Assembly (NCBI GenBank): GCA_041398785.1
Contig: JAWKUA010000024.1
Span: 1-64,000, forward strand
Source of the DNA: Planctomycetaceae bacterium
Lineage (GTDB): Bacteria > Planctomycetota > Planctomycetia > Planctomycetales > Planctomycetaceae
Reading direction: 5' to 3'
DNA length: 64,000 nucleotides
Made by a program: the position numbers and the translations under genes. The stretch's first letter is position 1, and each line of letters starts with the position of its first letter. Below, one piece after another: positions 19,977 through 29,680 of the stretch. The notes below the pieces were generated by a model that was not told the origin of the DNA, ran no database searches, and was given only the letters and a program-made list of their open reading frames with translations.

Positions 19977-21980
19977 ATGTCACGGAAGGAGTCGCTCTTG
20001 GCTGCTGCAAAGTGGATTGAACGGAACGAAATGCTGCAGAATCAGGGAAACGACGCGTTCGGGTCTCTGATTCAATTGTGCGGACGCCAGTTGGCGGACG
20101 CCGTCGAAGCGGACGATTTGGGGGAGTTCCTGCACCGTCAGTTGGCGGAGCTGGCGTCGGAATTGGCGGCACAGTGGGTCGCGGTGCTGAAGCGAATACC
20201 CGGGCCGGCCTGGCAGACTCTGGCCGAACACGGGCGTCACTCGCTGTCCGAAAAGCCGGTTCGAATCTGGGACGAATCGCTCGAACGGGAATCCGCCACA
20301 ATTCAGGACGTCAGCGGCGGCTGGAGCGTTTTTGCGTTTCCGCTGGACCGCGACAATGCGGTCGCGGACCTGTTGGTGGGAGCGACTCGAAGTCCTGACG
20401 GCCAGCTTGCGTCGGCCGGTTTTCTGGCGGCTCAGGCGTTAAGTCTGTCGGCCCGGCTGGCGGATCAGAATGTTCAGAACCTGCGACGTCTGGACCGGCT
20501 GAAATCGACGCTGGACATTGCGTCCAAGTTGTCATTGGCGGAGGAAAAGGCTCCTCTGCTGGAACTCATCGCCAGCGAAGCGACTCGCCTGCTGGACTGC
20601 GACCGAGCCAGCATATTTCTGTGGGATCGGGATCGCGGCGAAGTCGAAGCCCGGCCGGCGCTGGGAGTCCCCGGCGGTTCGCTGCGGCTGCCCGCGAACG
20701 AAGGGATTGTCGGCGATACGCTGCGAACCGGGCAGGCGGTCATCGTCGCCGACGCCTACGACGACCCGCGGTTCAACCAGGACGTCGATCGCAAAAGCGG
20801 TTATCGAACGCGCAATCTGGTCTGCGTCCCGCTGAAGGATTCGGACGGCACCATCGTCGGCGCTTTTGAATGCATGAACCGGCACAACGATCTTCCGTTC
20901 ACGGATGAAGACGTCGAGTGCCTGCAGCAACTGGGAACTCAGGCGGCGGTGGCCGTTCGCAATCTGAAGGAACGCAGCCTGCTGCACCGCAGTCGCGACC
21001 AGTTGGCGGCTCAGGTCACGAGCAAAGTGCAGATCATCGGCGAAAGTTCGGCCATCGCGGCGCTGCGAGACACGATTCGCCGGCTGTCGATGACCGACCT
21101 TCCGGTGCTGGTCCTTGGCGAAAGCGGCACAGGCAAGGAAGTGGCCGCTCAGTCGCTGCACTACAACGGTCAGCGAGCGAACTCGCCGTTCGTCGCCGTC
21201 AACTGTGCGGCGCTGACGGAAACGCTGCTGGAAAGCGAACTATTCGGCCACGAACAGGGTGCCTTCACGGACGCTCGCGAAGCGCGGCAGGGCAAATTCG
21301 AACTGGCGGACGGCGGGACGCTGTTCCTTGACGAAATCGGCGACATGAGTCCCGGCGGCCAGGCAAAACTGCTGCGTGTGCTGGAACAGAAAGTCATCAC
21401 GCGAGTCGGCGGGTCTCAGGCGATTCCGATCGATGTGCGGATCGTCGCCGCCACCAACGCCAACCTTGCGGAATCGGTGCGGGAAAAGAAATTCCGCGAA
21501 GACCTGTACTATCGGCTGAGCGTTGTGACTCTGGACCTGCCCGCTCTGCGCGACCGGCCGGAAGACATCCTTCCGCTGGCGGAGCATTTCCTGAAGCACT
21601 TTGCGACTCAGGCGCGGCGCCCGGCGCTGCAGTTCACGTCGGAAGCGCGCCGCCGGCTGCAGGCTCACACGTGGCCGGGCAACATTCGCGAACTGCGAAA
21701 TCTGATGGAACGAGTCGCGTTTCTGTGTCCGCACGATCGCGTGGACGTCGACGATCTGGCCTTCATTCTGAGCCCCGGACAGAAGAGCGGCGATCAGCCG
21801 TCGCTGGACATGGGACTGGAAACCGCCACGCGCGTTTTTCAGCGGGACTTCATTCGCCGCTGCATTCGTCAGGTCAACGAAAACATGACCGACGCCGCGA
21901 AGCTGCTGGGCCTGCACCGGTCCAACCTGTATCGCAAGATGAAACAGCTGGAAATGAAGGAAGTCAGCGGGACGGAATGA
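19977..21980 (+). CDS. GAF-domain sigma54-dependent transcriptional activator
   Basis: A 667-residue bacterial enhancer-binding protein. Residues about 30-160 form a poorly conserved GAF-like region and about 190-330 a clear second GAF domain (LLDCDRASIFLWDRD, VCVPLKDSDGTIVGAFECMN). Residues about 350-580 are the AAA+ sigma54-interaction domain with Walker A GESGTGKE, ELFGHEQGAFTDA (the GAFTGA loop with Asp at the fifth position), GGTLFLDEIGD, and WPGNIRELRN. The C-terminus is a Fis-type helix-turn-helix (AAKLLGLHRSNLYRKMKQL). The ATG at 19977 is preferred to the adjoining TTG. It would bind a small ligand and open sigma54 promoters; the target genes cannot be told. It begins 127 bp after uvrA, with a CTCAACTC-rich spacer between. 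Confidence 0.93.
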   Translation: MSRKESLLAAAKWIERNEMLQNQGNDAFGSLIQLCGRQLADAVEADDLGEFLHRQLAELASELAAQWVAVLKRIPGPAWQTLAEHGRHSLSEKPVRIWDESLERESATIQDVSGGWSVFAFPLDRDNAVADLLVGATRSPDGQLASAGFLAAQALSLSARLADQNVQNLRRLDRLKSTLDIASKLSLAEEKAPLLELIASEATRLLDCDRASIFLWDRDRGEVEARPALGVPGGSLRLPANEGIVGDTLRTGQAVIVADAYDDPRFNQDVDRKSGYRTRNLVCVPLKDSDGTIVGAFECMNRHNDLPFTDEDVECLQQLGTQAAVAVRNLKERSLLHRSRDQLAAQVTSKVQIIGESSAIAALRDTIRRLSMTDLPVLVLGESGTGKEVAAQSLHYNGQRANSPFVAVNCAALTETLLESELFGHEQGAFTDAREARQGKFELADGGTLFLDEIGDMSPGGQAKLLRVLEQKVITRVGGSQAIPIDVRIVAATNANLAESVREKKFREDLYYRLSVVTLDLPALRDRPEDILPLAEHFLKHFATQARRPALQFTSEARRRLQAHTWPGNIRELRNLMERVAFLCPHDRVDVDDLAFILSPGQKSGDQPSLDMGLETATRVFQRDFIRRCIRQVNENMTDAAKLLGLHRSNLYRKMKQLEMKEVSGTE

Positions 21981-22059
21981 CCAGTCCGCCGTTCAACTCA
22001 GTCCCCGGCCGATGTAGAATGCGGTGCGGTCTTTCCAGGTAAATTACGTGAGGCATCTC

Positions 22060-22620
22060 ATGGCGTCGGTCATTCATCAGCGTTTCTCCGTCGTGCAATA
22101 CGACCGGATGATCGACGCGGGCATCATTGCCGAAGACGAACCAGTGGAACTGATTAACGGGGAGATCGTCCGGAAAATGCCCATCGGAAAGCGACATCTC
22201 GCAACCGTTAATCGCCTGACACAACTGCTCGTCAACCGGCTCGATTCACGGGCACAGGTCAGCACTCAGAATCCCGTGGTCTTCGAAGACAGTGAGCCGG
22301 AACCGGATATTTCGGTGCTGGCGTGGCGGGATGACTTCTATGCTTCCGGGAAGCCGCGAGCCGAAGATGTCGCGTTACTGATCGAAGTTGCCGACGCGTC
22401 TCTGGAATACGATCGCGACGTCAAGCGACCGCTGTACGCTCAGGCGCATATCGCGGATTTCTGGATCGTCAACCTGGTCAGTTCCGTGCTGGAAGTGCAT
22501 CGTGATCCGCAGCCCGATGGATCGTACGCGTCCGAACAGTCGCTGGCTTCCGGCGATCTGGTGCGTCCACTGGCGTTTCCTGATCTGGAACTGCGCGTCG
22601 ACGAGATGCTGGGAATCTGA
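22060..22620 (+). CDS. Uma2-family (DUF820) restriction-endonuclease-fold protein
   Basis: A 186-residue protein starting at ATG 22060 (MASVIHQRFSV); an in-frame ATG 12 codons earlier lacks family support. The order EDEPVELINGEIV, PEPDISVL, LLIEVADASLEYDRDVK and ADFWIVNL is that of the Uma2 PD-(D/E)xK nuclease-like family, with Asp in EPD-I and Glu/Lys in the EVA..K block as the likely catalytic residues. Such genes are highly multiplied in planctomycetes and cyanobacteria; their role is unproven. It stands alone 79 bp after the sigma54 activator. Confidence 0.9.
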   Translation: MASVIHQRFSVVQYDRMIDAGIIAEDEPVELINGEIVRKMPIGKRHLATVNRLTQLLVNRLDSRAQVSTQNPVVFEDSEPEPDISVLAWRDDFYASGKPRAEDVALLIEVADASLEYDRDVKRPLYAQAHIADFWIVNLVSSVLEVHRDPQPDGSYASEQSLASGDLVRPLAFPDLELRVDEMLGI

Positions 22621-22841
22621 CGTCGCATGCCGGTTCGCTCGCATGCCCGAACGACGGTGTCGGTCCGATAACCGTGGCGGTTCCTGCGGGCACCTGCTTT
22701 TTGTATCCCGACGGTGTCCGGATAGAGTCCTGCGGAATAGCGAAGAAACATCGAACGCGAACGGCTGCTGGCCGGCCCGGCGGCATAAGCGATGTCCGTT
22801 ACAGCACTGCCGAACGCGGCCTTCGCGCATGTGTGAAGTTG

Positions 22842-23171
22842 ATGTGGCAGAACCGCGCAGGAAGCGTTGGCTTTCTGCTCAGCATTCTGCAGCTTGCCAT
22901 CTACGCGGGCATGTTCGGACTGATGTCGCATCTGGTCAGTTCCGGCCGCGCGGAGGAACTGAATGAGCATTCCGCGGAGTCGTGGACCGTTGTCGTGCTG
23001 TTGCTGGCCGGTATGCTGACGACGGCGGTGGCGCTGTTTTTGTCGCTGTACGGTGCAATTCGCGGCGTCCCGAAGACTCCGGCGATTATTGGACTGTGCC
23101 TGTCGTTTTTCGTGGGAGCCACCGTGACATTTGTTCTGCTGATCGGCGCACTCAGCGGCGCGCAGGGCTAA
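22842..23171 (+). CDS. Small membrane protein (three membrane segments)
   Basis: A 109-residue protein from ATG 22842 (MWQNRAGSVGF); a GTG nine bases upstream is an alternative. Three hydrophobic segments lie at about residues 9-28, 47-68 and 79-103. No catalytic residues or named domain are seen. It is followed by another small membrane protein after 10 bp, so the two are probably co-transcribed. Function unknown. Confidence 0.7.
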   Translation: MWQNRAGSVGFLLSILQLAIYAGMFGLMSHLVSSGRAEELNEHSAESWTVVVLLLAGMLTTAVALFLSLYGAIRGVPKTPAIIGLCLSFFVGATVTFVLLIGALSGAQG

Positions 23172-23181
23172 GGTTCGATTG

Positions 23182-23643
23182 ATGAGCAACGCGGAATCCG
23201 ACCATTCGCAGCCCGCCTCCGCATCGCGATCAGCGGCGGCTGTCGGTGAGGCTCGGATCTCCAACACGGTCGCGGTGACGGGACTCGTCCTGACAGTGGT
23301 CGCCGCCGGACTGTACGTCCTGTTATTCGCCGCCGTGGGCTCGCTTCCGGGCGACCCGGAAGAATTCGGCGCCAGCGTGACGACCGCCGTGCAGGTTCGT
23401 CTGGTAGTCCTGGCCAGTGCCGCCGGAGTCGTCAACATCATCGGCCTGACATTGTGTGCCGTCGGACTGTTCCTGCCGGACCGGCCCCGAGTGCTGGCGG
23501 CAATCGGTTCCCTGGTGTCATTCCTGCTGCTGGCGGGAATTCTGGGCGTTCTGGCGATCGGCGTCGTCATGCAGAAGCCGTCGGCGCCGGTCGGAACAAA
23601 CGCCGCCGCAATCCGGCTGTCAGCAGTCGAAGCCGCGACCTGA
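23182..23643 (+). CDS. Small membrane protein (four membrane segments)
   Basis: A 153-residue protein starting at ATG 23182 (MSNAESDHSQ), 10 bp after the previous membrane gene. A polar Ser/Ala-rich N-terminus of about 25 residues is followed by hydrophobic segments at about 28-52, 68-92 and 96-127, the last one long enough for two passes. It resembles its neighbour in composition, and both may descend from one family. Function unknown. Confidence 0.7.
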   Translation: MSNAESDHSQPASASRSAAAVGEARISNTVAVTGLVLTVVAAGLYVLLFAAVGSLPGDPEEFGASVTTAVQVRLVVLASAAGVVNIIGLTLCAVGLFLPDRPRVLAAIGSLVSFLLLAGILGVLAIGVVMQKPSAPVGTNAAAIRLSAVEAAT

Positions 23644-23843
23644 AGCCATGCTCTTTCGTTCCGGCGGGACCGGAGATCATGAGCAGCAGGAAATTGCGAC
23701 ATCACTTCTCGCTGAAGTGCCCGTGCTCAACACTGAAGGGCACCGCCATTTCCTGGATGAACAGAATAGGTTGCGGTGCCAACTTTCGTCGACCTGCGTC
23801 TGTTCGACAAGGAAAGTCAAGGCAGGTCACGGCAGATCGAATC

Positions 23844-24197
23844 TCAGGAGGTTTCCTGCACGACCCGGAAGTGCCAGACAAAGTTCTTGGCGTAGTTGCT
23901 GAGTCCCCAGCGGGCGTTGAAATGGACGACTCCCTTGCCGCCGGACAGCGACGTGTTGTTGGCATACCGGACGTGGTAGTCGGACTTGTTGCGCTTGTAC
24001 TCCTGCACGAACGTCGTTTTGTTGCCGATGTTGACACCGGGAAAGAAGTACTGCAGCAGGGATCGATACGTCGAGTGGGTAATCTCCGTGCAGCCGCTGG
24101 CGGAATTCCCCAACTGGGCCGGTTCTCCCTGATCCTTCCAGGAATTGAAGTTGGTCCGCAATTCGTCTCGTGCTTCGATATAGGTGACAGCGGTCAT
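23844..24197 (-). CDS. Hypothetical 117-residue protein
   Basis: It starts at ATG 24197 (MTAVTYIEARDEL) with an AGAAAGGAT ribosome site upstream. It is aromatic-rich with no signal peptide or membrane segment. Visible stretches include YRSLLQYFFPGVNIGNKTTFVQEYKRN and a C-terminal WGLSNYAKNFVWHFRVVQE. I know no matching family. It follows the 459-residue gene at 24388-25766 on the same strand after 190 bp, which may contain its own promoter. Possibly a partner of that protein. Confidence 0.65.
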   Translation of the reverse strand: MTAVTYIEARDELRTNFNSWKDQGEPAQLGNSASGCTEITHSTYRSLLQYFFPGVNIGNKTTFVQEYKRNKSDYHVRYANNTSLSGGKGVVHFNARWGLSNYAKNFVWHFRVVQETS

Positions 24198-24387
24198 GGA
24201 ATGATCCTTTCTGTTTTCAAAGGCTGTGAGGGCTCCCGAAGGGCTCGACTTTGAACGCCGCGGGCATGCCGGGAACGATTGAACGAAGGTCCGCGGAATC
24301 CGCTCAGGTGATGGCAAACGGCGGAGCGTCGGACGGCCAGCCCGGCGGACAGCGATTCGGTGTTCAGCGCAACCGTGCCGCGTCAAT

Positions 24388-25766
24388 TCAGCGACGACAG
24401 TTGCATTTGGCCTGCTGTTGGTGGCAGGTGGCACACGTCAGTTGCTTGTTCATGTGCGAAGGCAGCGACGTGACGTTGTACATCCAGTGGATGGCTCCCA
24501 GTTCCACGATGTCGTAGTACTTCTCGTGCCACGTCTTGAAGAATGGGGAGTTCAGGAATTTCTGCGGCAGCGACGGGATGAATTTTCCGGGTGAATACGG
24601 CACACCGATTTTCTGAGCAACCGCCATCGATTCGTGGTAGCTGTGCATGCCGCCGCCAACGAGATAACCGATGATCGCCAGCACGTACTGCTTCTTTTCT
24701 TCCAGGTTCAGGTTCGAACTGAACGCGATCGCCGCCTGCAGCAGAGTCCCGGTGGTTCCGGAAATGCCCGCGCCGAACAGCAGGTGACGCGCATCGACAT
24801 CGTCGTAGTATCATCGGCCTCGTCGTGGCGAGTCCGGTTGAGATCTCGCGCGAACATGTCAACACCGCGGTTGCGGTTCACTGCCGTGGCCGGAACCTGT
24901 GCTCCCTGAGTTGTCGGAACAGTACCGCCGACGGTTGTCGGTGTCGCCTTTGTCGAAGCGTTGGTGCGGCCTCGCTGTTGGGGATCATCAAACCACGGCT
25001 TGCGAACGATTCCGCCGATGTTGTCATACGGGACCTGCTGAGGTCCGCCAAACTTCGGCAGGACTTTGCGGCCGATGGCGTCATGGATCGACATGATCTG
25101 GTCCAGCCTTCCGGTACGGAGAGCCTGGATCACTTCGCGCCAGAAGCGTTCCGGTCCGACGTCGTTCTTCGATTTTTCGGAGAACCGGCCGAAGCCCATT
25201 AGGGCCTGTTTCCGATTGTCGTCGTAAGTGTGCATGTAATGGCCGAATTCATCGAACAGCACCTGCTGGATCGATTTTGAAGGCGCTGCTGTGCTCTGTT
25301 GAAAGACACTTTTCGCAGCCTGGAAACGCTGACGGCTCGCGATTCCCTCAAGCCATTCGATCATGGCCCTGCTGACTTTCTGCACGGCATCCCGGGTCAG
25401 CGACATGTTGTTCAAGGCGATCATGCCGAGTTCCGATTCGCACAGCCGGCGGCGTTCATGGCTGAGTATCGAGTCGTATTTGCGAAGCTTGTACCGGGAG
25501 TTCTGCCCGAAGTTGCGGTCGTTCGTTCCGGAGTGGCCGCCCGTCTGAGCATAAACGACTCGGCCGGCGCTGGTGATCGCCCACGGAACGAAGCTGTTGC
25601 CGTTCTGGTATTCGCCGATGCTTTTGTAGCCCTTCGTCATTCGCGGCAGCTTGCCGTTGGGGCAGTTGATTTCCCGGATGACAACGTCCCTGACCACCGT
25701 CGGCTGTGTACGCTTTCCAAGCGTGACCGAAACGTCGTCGAATGTGCGAACAAGAAACTTCGTCAT
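24388..25766 (-). CDS. Unrecognised protein with Cys/His C-terminus (one apparent frameshift)
   Basis: It starts at ATG 25766 (MTKFLVRTFDDVSV) and would be about 459 residues. One frame change is needed near 24810, where a Thr-rich misframe becomes YDDVDARHLLFGAG. Residues 1-110 are soluble and polar. Residues about 110-250 look helical. Residues about 285-320 are a Thr/Pro/Gln/Asn linker. Residues about 325-440 form a compact domain (GAGISGTTGTLLQAA, LEEKKQYVLAIIGYLVGGGMHSYHES, ELGAIHWMYNV), and the tail CATCHQQQAKCNC may bind a metal. There is no signal peptide. The function is unknown. It diverges from the ECF sigma gene 172 bp away. Confidence 0.65.
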
Positions 25767-25937
25767 GGCTGGTATCTCCGTGGGTTTGCGTGTGGATTCG
25801 CTGATGTGAGCTGAGCGTGTACAATTGGCCAGATGCAGGCGATTTCGGATTCGGCGAGAAGCATCGCCGCCGGCCGCCTGTGGTGAGATGTTCAAGTCGC
25901 GTGACGTCGCGCCCCCGGAATTTCGAAATTCTTCTTT

Positions 25938-26585
25938 GTGCCCGTTTTTTCCTTCGGAACCGATGCTGAAATGGACGCGGCCGAACCGTTCAACCAGTTG
26001 ATGGACCGCGTGAAGGCCGGTGACGCCACGGCGGCGCAGTCGTTGTGGAACCTGTATCACCCGGCGGTTCTGCGGTTGCTGCGGAAGCGGCTGCCGGCTC
26101 ATCACCGGCGCGCGTTCGACGAGGACGATGTCGCCGCCAGTGCGTTCATGAGCTTCTTTGACGGCCTTGCCGCCGACCGGTTTCCGGATCTGACGGAACC
26201 GGACAATCTATGGAACCTGCTGGCTGTGATCGCCGGACGCAAGGCTCAGTCGTACGTCAGGTTTCACGGTCGAAAGAAACGCGGTGGAAGTGCGCTGCGA
26301 GGGGAATCCGCGTTCGCGCCGACGGAGGAACGTTCGGTCCGCGGAATCGAACAGGTGGACGGCGGCGATCATTCTCCGGCAACGGTTGTCGAGTTCGTCG
26401 ACGAAGTGGACAACCTGCTGGCGGCACTGAAAGACGACGACCTGCGCACAATCGCGCTACTGAAACTGGACGGCTTTTCCGTCGCGGAAATCGCCGCGGA
26501 AGCCGGTATGACTCAGCGAGCCGTTCAGCGGCGGCTGGCGCTGATTCGTCAGACGTGGCGCGAGTCGGCCGGTGTTCCCAACTGA
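25938..26585 (+). CDS. ECF-type RNA polymerase sigma factor
   Basis: A protein of about 215 residues from GTG 25938, or 204 from ATG 25971 (MDAAEPFNQ), which fits the family N-terminus equally well. It has the region 2 helix (FDEDDVAASAFMSFF), the interval WNLLAVIAGRKAQSYVRFHGRKKRGG, and the region 4 helix-turn-helix (LKLDGFSVAEIAAEAGMTQRAVQRRLALIRQTW). Planctomycete ECF factors of this type are typically encoded beside a Ser/Thr kinase. The kinase gene starts 13 bp downstream. No anti-sigma gene is present, so control by phosphorylation through the partner is plausible (inference). Confidence 0.92.
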   Translation: MPVFSFGTDAEMDAAEPFNQLMDRVKAGDATAAQSLWNLYHPAVLRLLRKRLPAHHRRAFDEDDVAASAFMSFFDGLAADRFPDLTEPDNLWNLLAVIAGRKAQSYVRFHGRKKRGGSALRGESAFAPTEERSVRGIEQVDGGDHSPATVVEFVDEVDNLLAALKDDDLRTIALLKLDGFSVAEIAAEAGMTQRAVQRRLALIRQTWRESAGVPN

Positions 26586-26598
26586 CGGATGATTTGTC

Positions 26599-29499
26599 AT
26601 GTCCCGCACGGTGTCCGATCAGGCTGACCTTCCGACGGCGGAGCTGAAGAGAATCGATGCGGTGTGCGCTCGATTCGAATCTGCCTGGGATCAGGATTCG
26701 CCGCCGGACCTGTCCCGGTTTCTCGCCACGAACGAAACCGCCGCCGGCGCAGCTCCGGACCGTCAGGAACAAATCCGGCTGAGACTGTTTCGGGAACTGC
26801 TGCTGGCCGATCTGGAACAGCGGCAGCGGCGCGGACTAACCGTTGGCCGCCAGTCGTACATCGGACGGTTTCCGGAACTGGCCGAACACGTCGATGCCGC
26901 GTTTCGGGAATTCGACGTCGAACACGCGGCTCATCGCCGAAGCGGATTTCCATCCATGGCCGCGGCCGCCAGCGGGACGGAGCACCTGCTGCCGAAAATG
27001 ATCGGCGTCTACGAACGCGGACCCTGCATCGGCCGCGGCGGCATGGGCGTCATCTATCGAGGCCGGGATACTCGGCTGGGACGCGATGTCGCCATCAAGA
27101 TTATGTCCCGACGGTGTCTGGACAATCGGGACCTGATCAACCGGTTTCAGCACGAAGCCAGTTCGGTGGCTCGTCTGTCGCATCCCAACATTGTTGTGCT
27201 GCACGACATCGGCTGCCAGGAAATTGCCGGAGTCGGCGTGTTTCCGTTTGCGGTTATGGAACTGCTGGAAGGCGAAAGTCTGCGTTCACGTTTGTCCAAA
27301 CCCGTGGCCGTGCGCGACGCGATCAGCTTCAGCCTGCAGATCGCGGATGCTCTGGCCGCCGCCCATCAGCGAGGAATCATTCACCGGGACATCAAACCGG
27401 AAAACGTGTTTCTGGTGAGCGGCACGCTCGTCAAGGTGCTGGACTTCGGACTGGCGAAGACGGTTTCCGATGTCACGGCCGAACCGGATACCGTCGACGC
27501 CACAGCCCCGGCGCAGCTTTCGACACAGCAGGGACGCATTCTCGGCACGTACGGTTACATGGCTCCGGAACAAATCGTGGGCACACCAGCCACGGCCGCC
27601 AGCGACATCTTTGCTCTCACGTGCGTCCTGTTTGAACTGCTGACGGGTGTTGCCGCGTTTGTCGGTCGCACGCAGACGGACATCGCGTCGGCAACGCTGC
27701 GTGACGATCCGCTGGCAGTTCAGAACCCGCGACCTCATGTCGCCGCTGTTCTGGACCGCCTTCCTGATCCGCTGCTGGAACTGCTGGAGCACGGTTTTCG
27801 GAAGGATCCCGCTCGCCGGCTTGCTTCGGCAACGGAATTTGGCAGGCGGCTGAAGGAATTACCGGACGAATGGGACACCGGACGAACAGCGCGAGCGGCG
27901 CTGGCGGCTCAATCCCGAAGCAGTTCGCAATGGAAGAAAGCGGGCACGATGATCGCCGCGGTGTCTGTGCTGGTCGCCGCCGGCTACGGGGTCAGCCGCC
28001 GAGAAGAGCCGGGACAAACTTCGCCGGCCGTTGCCGCGGCACCAGGTTCGACAGCGACGGCGCACGCGGCGGAAACGGAAACGGCGACCGTGTCGTCGGC
28101 CGCCGGGGTCATTTCGCCGCACTCACTGGCGGTGCTGCCGTTCACGACAACCGGCGATGACAGCAGCGAACTCTTCGCGCAGGGCATCACGATTACCCTG
28201 ACAAATGACCTGTCGCAGTTTCCCGAACTGGAAGTCAGGCCGTATGGCTCGTCCGCCGTGTTGGCGGAATCTTCCGATGGATCCCGGTTGAATCATCAGG
28301 ACGCTGCCCGGCAGTTGCAGGTTGCGAAGCTGGTGACCGGCACGCTGGAATTTGTCGGCGAGAATATTGTCATCGTCATCGAACTGATCGACGCGGAAAA
28401 GAACAGCGCGTTGTGGAGTCACCAGATTCAGACATCGCGAAGCAAACTGCTGACGATTCAGTCGCAGCTTGCCGATCAGCTTGCCTGGCAGTTGTCGGCA
28501 GGCCCGCGGTCAGCGCTGATTTCGTCTGCCGGCCAGGCACCGACGACCAGTCTGGATGCCTACCGGGAATACATTCTGGGACAGGTGGAGTGGAATCAGC
28601 GGACTCCGGCTGCCGTCGCCGCGGCCGACGATCACTTCCGCCGCGCTGTCGAACGCGATCCGCACTTCGCCGCTGCGTGGGCCGGAATCGCTCAGTGCTG
28701 CATCGTCCAGGCGGAGCGCGATCTTGCTCCCAGGCAGGAAGCGCTGGAAAAGGCGGAGTCGGCGATTTCCGAAGCGCTTGCCGTCGATCCGGCCTGCGTC
28801 GATGCGATCATCACGCGAGCCATGATCGCGTTTGAGTTTCGTCGGGACTTTGCAGCTGCCGAACAGGGCTTTCTTTCTGCGCAGGCACTGATGCCGAACC
28901 ATGTCACCGGACACCAGTGGTATTCGGAACTGCTGTCGGCCACCGGTCAGCACGAGCCGGCGATTGAACAGGCACGGCTGGCGTGCCGACTGGCTCCGCA
29001 ATCCGCCATCGCATCGGCGGTTCTGGGACGGAATCTGTTCAAGGCCGGGCGGTTCGGCGAGTCCATCGAACAGTTGCGGTCAACCATTTCTCGGTACCCG
29101 GACTTTGATCGAGCCCGTGGCTACCTGATCGAAGCGTTCGAGGAGACCGGCGACTTCGACGGGGCTCTGCAGCAATGGCAGATTCTCGCCCGCGGCGACC
29201 GCATTACGGACATTTTGAAGGAATCGCTCCGGATTCGCGGGGCTGCCGGATACTGGCAGGCTCGGCTGGATCACGCGGAGGAACTCGGACGGCTGCACCC
29301 GGTTTCAACCGTATTCCTGGCGGGAATTCACGCTCATTTGGGCGGACCGGAACACCTGGACGCCGCGTTCACGATCCTGAACGACGCGTTGGTGCAACAA
29401 TCTCCGGCGCTGACGGCAAATTTGCTGGTTCACCCGGCGTTTTCCGGCCTGCGAGCGGATCCGAGATTCCGCCAGCTTGAAAAGGCGTTCGAACGCTGA
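26599..29499 (+). CDS. Ser/Thr protein kinase with membrane anchor and TPR region
   Basis: A 966-residue protein starting 13 bp after the sigma gene. The kinase domain spans residues about 135-410: GRGGMGVIYRG (Gly loop), VAIKI (Lys 167), HRDIKPEN at 262-269, DFGLAKT at 282-288, and GTYGYMAPEQ near 315. A single membrane segment near 450-466 (MIAAVSVLVAAGYG) follows. Residues about 505-640 resemble the FlgO/TolB-like domain found in such kinases (SLAVLPFTTTGDDS..LFAQGITITLTNDLS). The C-terminal 300 residues are TPR-like helices (AAWAGIAQCCIVQAERDLA, VLGRNLFKAGRFGESIEQL). The kinase would face the cytoplasm and the TPR part the other side. It likely modulates the coupled sigma factor. Confidence 0.94.
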   Translation: MSRTVSDQADLPTAELKRIDAVCARFESAWDQDSPPDLSRFLATNETAAGAAPDRQEQIRLRLFRELLLADLEQRQRRGLTVGRQSYIGRFPELAEHVDAAFREFDVEHAAHRRSGFPSMAAAASGTEHLLPKMIGVYERGPCIGRGGMGVIYRGRDTRLGRDVAIKIMSRRCLDNRDLINRFQHEASSVARLSHPNIVVLHDIGCQEIAGVGVFPFAVMELLEGESLRSRLSKPVAVRDAISFSLQIADALAAAHQRGIIHRDIKPENVFLVSGTLVKVLDFGLAKTVSDVTAEPDTVDATAPAQLSTQQGRILGTYGYMAPEQIVGTPATAASDIFALTCVLFELLTGVAAFVGRTQTDIASATLRDDPLAVQNPRPHVAAVLDRLPDPLLELLEHGFRKDPARRLASATEFGRRLKELPDEWDTGRTARAALAAQSRSSSQWKKAGTMIAAVSVLVAAGYGVSRREEPGQTSPAVAAAPGSTATAHAAETETATVSSAAGVISPHSLAVLPFTTTGDDSSELFAQGITITLTNDLSQFPELEVRPYGSSAVLAESSDGSRLNHQDAARQLQVAKLVTGTLEFVGENIVIVIELIDAEKNSALWSHQIQTSRSKLLTIQSQLADQLAWQLSAGPRSALISSAGQAPTTSLDAYREYILGQVEWNQRTPAAVAAADDHFRRAVERDPHFAAAWAGIAQCCIVQAERDLAPRQEALEKAESAISEALAVDPACVDAIITRAMIAFEFRRDFAAAEQGFLSAQALMPNHVTGHQWYSELLSATGQHEPAIEQARLACRLAPQSAIASAVLGRNLFKAGRFGESIEQLRSTISRYPDFDRARGYLIEAFEETGDFDGALQQWQILARGDRITDILKESLRIRGAAGYWQARLDHAEELGRLHPVSTVFLAGIHAHLGGPEHLDAAFTILNDALVQQSPALTANLLVHPAFSGLRADPRFRQLEKAFER

Positions 29500-29680
29500 C
29501 CGCGATGTTCCCTGACGCCTTGCGCGGTTTTCCGGAAGCGATGTGGCAAACCTCGCACCAGTTCTCAGCGGCAGTAACAAGTTCCTTGATTCCGGTCAGG
29601 AACACCCCCATAATCCCGCAGCCTGATGATTGTGCAATTTGACGTAATTCCTTGATCTGTCAGCAGTTGGAGCAGAAACC

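Noticed and set aside
16880..23770. Shared 17-base GCCATTTCCTGGATGAA at about 16879 and 23748
   Set aside because: One 17-mer match in 64 kb is within chance expectation and the flanks do not match.
23454..24254. 266-codon plus-strand ORF
   Set aside because: It overlaps the 117-residue minus-strand gene and the membrane gene in other frames; its composition is that of a shadow frame.
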